Of a DNA stretch of 64,000 nucleotides, positions 54,200 through 64,000 are shown in pieces. This stretch comes from Nitrosomonadales bacterium. GTDB taxonomy: Bacteria; Pseudomonadota; Gammaproteobacteria; Burkholderiales; Gallionellaceae. Within the stretch, counting starts at the first letter, position 1; each line of letters opens with the position of its first letter. The notes beneath the pieces were generated by a model that was not told where the DNA came from, ran no database searches, and saw only the letters and a list, made by a program, of their open reading frames with translations. The stretch is from the NCBI GenBank assembly GCA_016218415.1, contig JACRED010000042.1:1-64000 (forward strand). Reading direction: 5' to 3'. The position numbers were made by a program, and so were the translations under genes.

Positions 54200-56236
54200 T
54201 TAAAGCAGCGGCACGATCATCAGCGCGACGATGTTGATGATCTTGATCAGCGGGTTCACCGCAGGCCCGGCGGTGTCCTTGTAGGGATCGCCCACGGTAT
54301 CGCCGGTCACGGCGGCCTTGTGCGCTTCGGAACCCTTGCCGCCATAGTTGCCTTCCTCGATGTATTTCTTCGCGTTGTCCCAGGCGCCGCCGCCGGTGGT
54401 CATCGAGATCGCGACGAAGATGCCGGTGATGATGGTGCCGACCAGCACGCCGCCCAGCGCCTGCGGACCGAGCAGCAGGCCGACGACCAGCGGCACCGCG
54501 ACCGGCAGCAGCGAGGGGACGATCATTTCGCGGATTGCGGCCTTGGTCAGCATGTCCACGCAGGTGCCGTATTCCGGCTTGCCGGTGCCTTCCATGATGC
54601 CGGGGATATCCTTGAACTGGCGGCGCACTTCGACGACCACGCTGCCGGCGGCGCGTCCGACCGCTTCCATGCCCATTGCGGCGAACAGGTAGGGCACCAT
54701 GCCGCCGATGAACAGGCCGATGATGACCATGTGGTTGGACAGGTCGAAGGTCAGCGCCGGGCCGCCGTGGGTGGCGAGGGCATGGGTGTAGTCGGCGAAG
54801 AGAACTAAAGCAGCCAACCCGGCGGAGCCGATCGCGTAACCCTTGGTCACGGCCTTGGTGGTGTTGCCCACTGCATCGAGCGGGTCGGTGATGTTGCGGA
54901 TATTGTCCGGCAGGCCGGCCATCTCGGCGATGCCGCCGGCGTTGTCGGTGATCGGTCCGTAGGCGTCCAATGCGACGATGATGCCGGCCATGGATAACAT
55001 CGAGGTCGCGGCAATCGCGATGCCATACAGTCCGCCCAGTTCGTAGGCGCCCCAGATCGACAGGCACACCGCGATTACCGGCAGGGCGGTGGACTTCATC
55101 GATACACCGAGTCCGGCGATGATGTTGGTGCCGTGACCGGTGGTGGAGGCCTGCGCGATGTGGCGCACCGGGCCGTATTCGGTGGCGGTGTAATACTCGG
55201 TGATCCACACCATCGCGGCGGTCAGCGCGAGGCCGATCAGCGAGGCCAGATACAGGTTCATAGACGACACGAGATTCCCGTCTATCATCACGCCTTCACC
55301 GAGTATCCAGGTGGTGACCGGATAGAAGGAGATTACGGCAAGCACGCCCGAGACGATCAGGCCGCGGTATAGCGCGTTCATGATCTTGCCGCCCTCGCGG
55401 GTGTTGACGAAGAAGGTGCCGACGATGGAGGCGATGATGGACACGCCGCCCAGCACCAGCGGATAGATCACCGCTTCGGGACTGCCTGTGATCAGCAATC
55501 CGCCCAGCACCATGGTCGCGATGATGGTCACCGCATAGGTCTCGAACAGGTCGGCGGCCATGCCCGCGCAGTCGCCGACGTTGTCGCCGACGTTGTCGGC
55601 GATCACCGCCGGGTTGCGAGGATCGTCCTCGGGGATGCCGGCCTCGACCTTGCCGACCAGATCGGCGCCCACATCCGCGCCCTTGGTAAAGATACCGCCG
55701 CCGAGACGGGCGAAGATCGAGATCAGCGAACTGCCGAATGCGAGGCCGACCAGCGCATGGGTCGCCTCGGCGGTCTCGTTGCCCAGCACCAGCGTGAGGA
55801 AGGTGTAGTAGCCGGCGACACCGAGCAGGCCCAGGCCTACCACCAGCAGGCCGGTGATCGCGCCGCCCTTGAACGCGACGTTCAGCGCGGCGTTCAGGCC
55901 GTCATGGGCTGCCTGCGCGGTGCGGATGTTGGCGCGCACCGAGACGTTCATGCCGATGTAGCCGGTCAGGCCGGACAGCACCGCGCCGAGCGCGAAACCG
56001 ACCGCCGTCTGCCAGCCCAGCGCGACGAAGATCGCGATCAGCAATATCGCGCCGACGATGGCGATGGTGGTGTATTGCCGGTTCAGGTAGGCCTGCGCGC
56101 CTTCCTGCACCGCTGCGGCGATCTCCCGCATCCGGTCGTTGCCGGTAGGCAAACCCAATATCCACTTGATTGAGAACGCGCCATACAGGATTGCGGCTAT
56201 GGCGCAGAGTAGTGCGAAGACGAGACCAGCTGACAT
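54200..56236 (-). CDS. hppA: Membrane-bound proton-translocating pyrophosphatase
   Basis: Start [79 protein letters not shown]. Confidence 0.97.
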   Translation of the reverse strand: MSAGLVFALLCAIAAILYGAFSIKWILGLPTGNDRMREIAAAVQEGAQAYLNRQYTTIAIVGAILLIAIFVALGWQTAVGFALGAVLSGLTGYIGMNVSVRANIRTAQAAHDGLNAALNVAFKGGAITGLLVVGLGLLGVAGYYTFLTLVLGNETAEATHALVGLAFGSSLISIFARLGGGIFTKGADVGADLVGKVEAGIPEDDPRNPAVIADNVGDNVGDCAGMAADLFETYAVTIIATMVLGGLLITGSPEAVIYPLVLGGVSIIASIVGTFFVNTREGGKIMNALYRGLIVSGVLAVISFYPVTTWILGEGVMIDGNLVSSMNLYLASLIGLALTAAMVWITEYYTATEYGPVRHIAQASTTGHGTNIIAGLGVSMKSTALPVIAVCLSIWGAYELGGLYGIAIAATSMLSMAGIIVALDAYGPITDNAGGIAEMAGLPDNIRNITDPLDAVGNTTKAVTKGYAIGSAGLAALVLFADYTHALATHGGPALTFDLSNHMVIIGLFIGGMVPYLFAAMGMEAVGRAAGSVVVEVRRQFKDIPGIMEGTGKPEYGTCVDMLTKAAIREMIVPSLLPVAVPLVVGLLLGPQALGGVLVGTIITGIFVAISMTTGGGAWDNAKKYIEEGNYGGKGSEAHKAAVTGDTVGDPYKDTAGPAVNPLIKIINIVALMIVPLL

Positions 56237-56509
56237 AATTACCCTCCCTGAAAGATGAAGCAATCAAACGTCCTGATACACGATACATACTCGACATGCT
56301 TGCTGAAACGCACTGGCTCCGTTTCAGGCCATTAGCATACTGCGGATTTCCGGCAAGGGCATGATAATTTTCATGGGTTGCCGGTTGGGTGGGCGTTCCT
56401 GTCCGGGAGAGAGTGATATACGAGTTGATCTTTATGCGCGCGCGGTGTACGCGCCAACAGGTTGCGCCTCCATTCTGGGGGGCAGGCAATATCCGTCGGG
56501 GAAGGGTTT

Positions 56510-56643
56510 TCGCGCAAAGACGCAAAGGCGCGAAGAAGAACGGGAATTCGAAAAGCTTTGCGTTCCAGTTTAATGGGGCAATGAAATGTATCCCGCGAGG
56601 GTGAGATTTTGATTTTCTTCGCGTTCTTGGCGTCTTTGCGCGA
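56510..56643. repeat. Intergenic inverted repeat (TCGCGCAAAGACGC family), copy A
   Basis: tcgcgcaaagacgcaaaggcgcgaagaaga ... tcttcgcgttcttggcgtctttgcgcga. Confidence 0.88.
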
Positions 56644-56666
56644 GTATTGTTTTCGCTTTCGGCGCG

Positions 56667-58508
<1,842 letters not shown>

Positions 58509-58512
<4 letters not shown>

Positions 58513-58697
58513 CGCAGTGCTTCGACTTCTTCGGCGCTGAGTTTGCGGGCTTCGTCGGCCAGCATCACCGGGATATCGTCCTCTATTTTGAAGGCCAAGC
58601 GGTCGGCCTTGCAGATCAATTCCTGCGCGGCCTTCTGGTAAACCAGCGGGGATTTGCACAGCGGACAGACGAGGATATCAAGCAGTTTGGCGTCCAT
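58509..58697 (-). CDS. Trm112-family small protein
   Basis: [53 protein letters not shown]. Confidence 0.93.
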
Positions 58698-59670
58698 GGG
58701 GTTCGATCTTCCTCAGTATGTGGTCGAGCAGGGCGGTGTCGATCCGGGCATCCACGCGCAATGCCCAGAATCGCGTATCGGCGAATGCGGCGCATTTTAC
58801 CGCATCTTTTTCGGTCATGAGTACCGCATCGCAATCCGTGAAGGCGAGATCGGCCGCGCTGTAGGGGTGATGGTCCGGAAATGCATGCGCTGTAAATGCG
58901 ATGCCCAGATTTTCCAGATGCCGGAAGTAGCGTTGCGGGTTGCCGATGCCGGCCACGGCGTGGTTCCGCGATGCATGGAAGTCTGCCGCTGTGGCAGTCC
59001 GCGCGGGATCGGCGAGGTTATAGAAAACCTCACCGGCCAGGGTCATCGCAGATTGCTGCGGCGCGGGATCCCCGCCGTTGACGACTACGGCATCCACCGT
59101 TTGCAGCCGCGCTACCGGTTCGCGCAGCGGCCCGGCCGGGAGTAGCCAGCCGTTGCCGAAACCGCGCGCGCCGTCGACGACGGCGATTTCGACATCGCGC
59201 TGCAGCCGGTAATGCTGCAATCCGTCATCGCACAGGATGACATCGCATTGCGGGTGGGCCTGCATCGCCGCATGTGCCGTGGCGATGCGGTCCCGGCCTG
59301 TCCATACCGGACAGATGTCGCGACGCGCCATCAATAACGGCTCGTCGCCCACTTGTTGCGCAGCGCTGTCGGCAGCAACCTGCCGGGGTTGTGTAGACGT
59401 GCCACCGTAGCCCCGGCTGACGATCAGCGGATGCCAGCCGCGTCCGGTCAGCTGGAGCGCAAGCGCAAGCGTGAGCGGGGTTTTCCCGGTTCCGCCGACG
59501 CTGATGTTGCCGACCACGACGACGGGCAGCAGCAGCCGTTCGCTGCCCAGCATGCCGTTCCGGTACAGCGCGCGGCGCAACGCCACCAGTGCGCGGAAAA
59601 CCAGGCTGACCGGGAGAAGGATCAGGTGCAGCGGGGTAATGCGATACCAATGTTTTTGTAGCCAGTGCAC
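58678..59670 (-). CDS. lpxK: Tetraacyldisaccharide 4'-kinase
   Basis: [79 protein letters not shown]. Confidence 0.95.
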   Translation of the reverse strand: MHWLQKHWYRITPLHLILLPVSLVFRALVALRRALYRNGMLGSERLLLPVVVVGNISVGGTGKTPLTLALALQLTGRGWHPLIVSRGYGGTSTQPRQVAADSAAQQVGDEPLLMARRDICPVWTGRDRIATAHAAMQAHPQCDVILCDDGLQHYRLQRDVEIAVVDGARGFGNGWLLPAGPLREPVARLQTVDAVVVNGGDPAPQQSAMTLAGEVFYNLADPARTATAADFHASRNHAVAGIGNPQRYFRHLENLGIAFTAHAFPDHHPYSAADLAFTDCDAVLMTEKDAVKCAAFADTRFWALRVDARIDTALLDHILRKIEPHGRQTA

Positions 59671-59715
59671 GTTAATCTCTTGTGGTTATATCTGCGCATT
59701 CAGTGCGGTAGAAAG

Positions 59716-59787
59716 TTCGCGCAAAGACGCCAAGGCGCGAGGCAAAACAAAATACCGGTTAAATTTTATTCGCGCCTTGGCGCGAGA
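59716..59787. repeat. Intergenic inverted repeat (TCGCGCAAAGACGC family), copy B
   Basis: ttcgcgcaaagacgccaaggcgcga ... tcgcgccttggcgcgagaa; right arm is shortened. Confidence 0.85.
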
Positions 59788-59825
59788 ATATTCTTTGGTT
59801 CCGGTTCGACCGGTTCATGGGGCCG

Positions 59826-60245
59826 TTACTTCGGCTGGCTCTGTGTGGTAAAGGTGATCCGCCCGTAGCCCGCCTGTCTGGCGGCTTCCATCACGTTGAT
59901 GACGGACTGGTGCGGCGCTTTGGCATCGGCGTTGATGATGATGGTCGGGTCGGTCTGGTCGCCTGCGGCCCGTTTCAGCGCGGCGGCCATCTTGCCCACG
60001 CCGGCATAGGTCACCCCCTGGTTGTTGATGGCATAGTGCTCCGAGGAATCCACCGAGACGTGGATGGCTTTTTCCTGGCTGGATGAGGCATCGCCGCCGG
60101 CTTCCGGCAAATTGATCTGCAACTCGGAAAACTTCGCATAACTGGTCGTGACCATCAGGAAGATCAGGATCACCAGCAGCACGTCTATCAGCGCGATCAG
60201 ATTGATTTCCGGCTCGTCGCGGCTTTGTCCGCGTTGAAAATTCAT
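59826..60245 (-). CDS. exbD: ExbD/TolR-family biopolymer transport protein
   Basis: MNFQRGQSRDEPEINLIALIDVLLVILIFLMVTTSYAKFSELQINLPEA. Confidence 0.93.
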   Translation of the reverse strand: MNFQRGQSRDEPEINLIALIDVLLVILIFLMVTTSYAKFSELQINLPEAGGDASSSQEKAIHVSVDSSEHYAINNQGVTYAGVGKMAAALKRAAGDQTDPTIIINADAKAPHQSVINVMEAARQAGYGRITFTTQSQPK

Positions 60246-60249
60246 CGCG

Positions 60250-60858
60250 TTAGCCCTTGCGCTGACCGTGCACGATCTCGACCAGCTTGATCGCCTGCTG
60301 CTCCATTTCGATGGTCAGGCTCTCGGCGCGCGCGCGGAAATGGCGGTAGAAGATCATGCTGGGGACTGCAACGATCAGTCCGAAGGCGGTGTTGTACAGC
60401 GCCACGGAAATGCCGTGCGCCAGGACCGCAGGATTGTTGCCGGCGGGATTTTGCGAGCCGAAGATCTCGATCATGCCGACCACCGTGCCGAACAGCCCCA
60501 GCAAGGGACTGATCGTGGCGATCGTGCCCAGCGCGCTGAGGAAGCGGTTCAGATCATGCGCGACCGCGCGTCCGGCTTCCTCGATGGACTCTTTCATCAC
60601 GTCGGGCGGGCTTTTGATGTTCTTGAGTCCGGCGGCGAAGATGCGCCCCAGCGGCGAACCCTCGGCGAGTTTGGCCAGCATGCCGTCGCTGACGCCGCGT
60701 GCTTTGAGTTCATTGACGACATCGTTCAGCAGCGTGGAAGGGGCGATGCGATTACCGCGCAAGAACATCAGTCGTTCAACGATCAAACCGACGGCGATGA
60801 CGGATGCCAGGATCAAAAACCAGATCGGCCAGCCGGCCGCTTCAACGATTGCAAACAC
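60250..60858 (-). CDS. exbB: MotA/TolQ/ExbB proton channel family protein
   Basis: LNRFLSALGTIATISPLLGLFGTVVGMIEIFGSQ...ISVALYNTAFGLIVAVPSMIFYRHF. Confidence 0.93.
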   Translation of the reverse strand: MFAIVEAAGWPIWFLILASVIAVGLIVERLMFLRGNRIAPSTLLNDVVNELKARGVSDGMLAKLAEGSPLGRIFAAGLKNIKSPPDVMKESIEEAGRAVAHDLNRFLSALGTIATISPLLGLFGTVVGMIEIFGSQNPAGNNPAVLAHGISVALYNTAFGLIVAVPSMIFYRHFRARAESLTIEMEQQAIKLVEIVHGQRKG

Positions 60859-61001
60859 GCGGATTCTCCAAATGTGCTTAAATTGACAAGCCCCAACTGT
60901 ATCGTGTCATCCCCAGTTGAGCAACATTTCTCAGGTTCTCCTTGAAGAGTATTTTGCTAACTTGGCATTTGAAAAGGATATTTCCGTTTACTCACAAAAT
61001 C

Positions 61002-61022
61002 TGTGGATAACTTTGTGGATGA
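61002..61022. promoter_or_regulatory. Tandem DnaA-box-like sites
   Basis: TGTGGATAA (61002-61010) and TGTGGATGA (61014-61022). Confidence 0.35.
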
Positions 61023-61204
61023 TTCCCCGGCTTATTGCTTTAATACGGCGCGGCATCAAGGCTTTTGTTACGCTGCCTATTTTTTGCGATGCAATTTTAT
61101 CCTTTTAAAACAATGAGTTGTTGTAAGTTTGCGATTTCTGCGCAAGACGGTCTGACGCAAAGCGGCGAATTCTCTTGGAGTGTGGATTATTTCGTGTTGT
61201 CAAT

Positions 61205-62545
61205 ATGAATTTGAACCTTTTTTTTGAAGAAAAAAACCGTGTATTCCGCATCGCGGAACTCAACTTTGCAATCAAACAGTTGCTGGAAAGCAATGTTCCT
61301 TTGCTGTGGGTGCGCGGGGAAATTTCAAATTTAGTCAAGGCCGCTTCCGGCCATTTTTATTTTTCGCTGAAGGACGATCAGGCGCAAGTTCGCTGCGTGA
61401 TGTTCCGGCATAAAAACCAGTTATTGAAAGAGGCTATCGCCAACGGACAGCAGGTCGAAGTATTAGCCGTCGCTACTTTGTATGAACAGCGCGGCGACTT
61501 CCAGCTGACCGTCGAGCAGATGCGCCCGGCGGGACTGGGCATACTGTATGAGCGATTCGAGCGGCTGAAGCAATTGCTGCAAGGCGAAGGACTGTTTGCC
61601 GCCGAGCGCAAGCGTGCCTTGCCCGCATTTCCCAAAAGCATAGGCATCATCACCTCGCCGCAGGCCGCCGCGTTGCGCGATGTGCTGACCACGCTAAAGC
61701 TGCGCATGCCGAGCGTGCCGGTGGTGTTGTATTCCACACCGGTGCAAGGGACGGGCAGCGCGGAGAAGATCGCGCAGGCGATCCAGACTGCCAACCGCCG
61801 CAAAGAATGCGATGTGCTGATTGTCTGCCGGGGCGGCGGCAGCATCGAAGACCTGTGGGCGTTCAATGAAGAAATCGTCGCGCGCGCGATCGCCGCCAGC
61901 GACATCCCCATCGTCAGCGGCGTCGGCCACGAGACCGATTTCACGATCGCCGATTTCGTCGCCGACGAACGCGCACCGACCCCCACCGCCGCCGCGCAAC
62001 GCGTCGCCCCGGATCGCCAAGCGCTGCTCAGGGGTTTGCAAGACCAGGCGCTGCACCTGCAACGCGCGCAGCGCAACCGGCTGCAGAACGCGATGCAGGC
62101 GATGGACTATCTGCAAAGACGCCTGATTCATCCCTCGCAACAATTACAACGGCAGGCGCAGCGGCTGGATCAATTGCAGCTGCGCATGCAGCGTGCTTCC
62201 GCCTACCGCAAGCAGCACTGGCATTGGCAATGGCAAACGCTGGCGCAACGGCTGCGCGCGGCAAGCAGCGATTTCGCGCGCCTGAACGAGCGGCAGGCCA
62301 ATCTGGCTCAGCGGTTGGTGAGCTCTATGCGTGTGGGACAGGCACAGCGATTGGCGCGGGTGGATAACGCTGCGCAGCATTTGATTTTGCTCGGTCCGAC
62401 CAAAGTGTTGGCACGGGGGTATAGCATGGTGCAGGATGCAAGCGGCGCTGTGGTGTCGGATGCGAGACAGTTGACCATTGGTGCGGAGCTGCGCATCACC
62501 TTTGCCAAGGGGTGGGTGAGGGGTGAGGTGAAAGAGCGGGGCTGA
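61205..62545 (+). CDS. xseA: Exodeoxyribonuclease VII large subunit
   Basis: LLWVRGEISNLVKAASGHFYFSLKDDQAQVRCVMFR; GVGHETDFTIADFVADERAPTPTAAA. Confidence 0.96.
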   Translation: MNLNLFFEEKNRVFRIAELNFAIKQLLESNVPLLWVRGEISNLVKAASGHFYFSLKDDQAQVRCVMFRHKNQLLKEAIANGQQVEVLAVATLYEQRGDFQLTVEQMRPAGLGILYERFERLKQLLQGEGLFAAERKRALPAFPKSIGIITSPQAAALRDVLTTLKLRMPSVPVVLYSTPVQGTGSAEKIAQAIQTANRRKECDVLIVCRGGGSIEDLWAFNEEIVARAIAASDIPIVSGVGHETDFTIADFVADERAPTPTAAAQRVAPDRQALLRGLQDQALHLQRAQRNRLQNAMQAMDYLQRRLIHPSQQLQRQAQRLDQLQLRMQRASAYRKQHWHWQWQTLAQRLRAASSDFARLNERQANLAQRLVSSMRVGQAQRLARVDNAAQHLILLGPTKVLARGYSMVQDASGAVVSDARQLTIGAELRITFAKGWVRGEVKERG

Positions 62546-62553
62546 TTATAAAA

Positions 62554-62685
62554 GGGCCGTTCGCCCTGAGGTATCGAAGGGTGTAGCGTGTGCAGCATAA
62601 ATCAAAACCAAAACCGCCGGGGGTAGCCCGGCAGTTTTGATTTGCTTTTGACATTCATGCTTCGACAAGCTCAGCACGAACGGCC
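62554..62685. repeat. Inverted-repeat element (CTTCGACAAGCTCAG..GAACGG family) enclosing a hairpin
   Basis: gggccgttcgccctgaggtatcgaaggg ... cttcgacaagctcagcacgaacggcc. Confidence 0.85.
62601..62643. terminator. Terminator-like hairpin between xseA and aroA
   Basis: atcaaaac..ccgccggg-ggta-gcccggcagttttgat. Confidence 0.7.
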
Positions 62686-62777
62686 TTTGTTGCAGGGCTG
62701 CTCCCGTCAACCATGCGCACCGCTCCCCTCTGCGGTATCATCTCGCCCTCACAAAATCGCCACCCAGTTCAACCGCA

Positions 62778-64000
62778 ATGACATCCGCAAGTTTTATCGA
62801 CCTCCCACCACTATTAACCGCACACGGCACCATCACGCTGCCCGGCTCGAAGAGCATTTCCAACCGCGTGCTGCTGCTGGCTGCGCTGTCCGAAGGAACC
62901 ACCGAGGTGCGCGATGTGCTGTTGTCTGACGATACCGAGCGCATGCTGGATGGCTTGCGCACACTGGGTGTGGCTGTGGAGCAACTGGAGTCGCATGTGT
63001 TCCGTGTGACCGGCTGCAGCGGGAATTTTCCGGTCAAGCAGGCCGAGTTATTTCTCGGTAATGCCGGTACGGCATTTCGCCCGCTGACGGCTGCACTGGC
63101 ATTGTCCGGCGGCGAGTACAAGTTGTCCGGCGTGGCGCGTATGCACGAGCGACCGATAGCCGATCTGGTGGATGCGTTGCGCGAACTCGGCGCGGACATC
63201 GAATGTCTGGACAACGAAGGTTTTCCGCCGCTGCAGATCCATCCGGCGACGTTGACCGGGGCAGAACGCATCAGCGTGCGCGGCGATGTGTCCAGCCAGT
63301 TCCTCACCGCGTTGCTGATGGCATTGCCGCTGCTGGATCGCGAGGTCACGGTAGACGTGGTTGGCGAGTTGATCTCCAAGCCATATATTGAAATCACATT
63401 GACGATGATGGCGCGGTTCGGCGTAACCGTGCAGCGCGATGGCTGGCGCAGCTTTACGGTAATGGCAGGCAGCCGATATGTGTCGCCCGGCGTGATCTAT
63501 GTGGAAGGTGATGCGTCGTCGGCCTCATATTTTCTTGCTGCAGGTGCGATCGGCGGCGGGCCGCTGCGCATCGAGGGAGTGGGTAGCGACAGCATACAGG
63601 GCGATGTGCGCTTTGCAGATGCGCTGGCGTTGATGGGCGCGCAGATAGAAAAGGGCGCGAACTGGATGGAGGCATTTGCGCCCAAGGATGGAAAACTGAA
63701 AGCAATCGATCTGGATTGCAATCACATTCCCGATGCGGCGATGACGCTGGCGGTAGCCGCGCTGTTCGCCGACGGCACGACCACGCTGCGCAACATCGCC
63801 AGTTGGCGCGTCAAGGAGACCGACCGCATCGCCGCGATGGCGACCGAGTTGCGCAAGGTCGGCGCGACGGTGGAAGAAGGGGCGGACTACATCCGCATCA
63901 CGCCGCCCGCGCAGATCAAACATGCCTTTATCGACACCTACGACGACCACCGCATGGCGATGTGTTTCTCGCTGGCGGCTTTCGGCGCTGAGGGGATGAG
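62778..64000 (+). CDS. aroA: 3-phosphoshikimate 1-carboxyvinyltransferase (truncated by window end)
   Basis: [95 protein letters not shown]. Absent from the ORF track because it has no stop in the window. Confidence 0.95.
   Translation, partial: MTSASFIDLPPLLTAHGTITLPGSKSISNRVLLLAALSEGTTEVRDVLLSDDTERMLDGLRTLGVAVEQLESHVFRVTGCSGNFPVKQAELFLGNAGTAFRPLTAALALSGGEYKLSGVARMHERPIADLVDALRELGADIECLDNEGFPPLQIHPATLTGAERISVRGDVSSQFLTALLMALPLLDREVTVDVVGELISKPYIEITLTMMARFGVTVQRDGWRSFTVMAGSRYVSPGVIYVEGDASSASYFLAAGAIGGGPLRIEGVGSDSIQGDVRFADALALMGAQIEKGANWMEAFAPKDGKLKAIDLDCNHIPDAAMTLAVAALFADGTTTLRNIASWRVKETDRIAAMATELRKVGATVEEGADYIRITPPAQIKHAFIDTYDDHRMAMCFSLAAFGAEGM

Noticed and set aside
61002-61022. Replication origin from DnaA boxes
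   Set aside because: Only two sites, no dnaA/dnaN, no AT-rich 13-mer array; kept only as a possible regulatory site.

Overview
The window looks like a betaproteobacterial chromosome, Gallionellaceae-like by overall gene content; that lineage call is inference. Housekeeping blocks: miaA, mutL, pntAB, acnA, def, mtnP-like, hpt, galU, ligA, zipA, nagZ-acpS-pdxJ-recO, hppA, adk-kdsB-trm112-lpxK-exbD-exbB, xseA and a truncated aroA. Accessory content is mixed in. (1) An AT-rich left end carries a dGTPase-like gene and stops at a 3' tRNA fragment resembling tRNA-Val(GAC), which looks like the distal att site of an integrated element. (2) Four GGDEF-EAL proteins are present. One is coupled to a FIST-domain sensor gene. 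Another overlaps an orphan NMT1/TauA-type substrate-binding lipoprotein gene, an arrangement resembling NspS/MbaA. (3) A CHASE2-cyclase / M48 / SH3 / FecR / outer-membrane-type locus lies at 33.5-40.7 kb. (4) A 1100-aa lipoprotein has the architecture TIG, 7 Kelch, TIG, 6 NHL. (5) Several palindromic repeat families are present. One is a perfect 31-bp inverted repeat inserted in frame inside mutL, and another supplies the C-terminus and stop of pdxJ. Other oddities: a galU 5' remnant coupled to ligA, an FGGY kinase lacking any ATG/GTG/TTG start for its N-terminal motif, a terminator that overlaps a signal-peptide coding region, and a hairpin with T-tract between a TATAAT box and pntA. All assignments come from reading the supplied sequence and translations. 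No database search was run.
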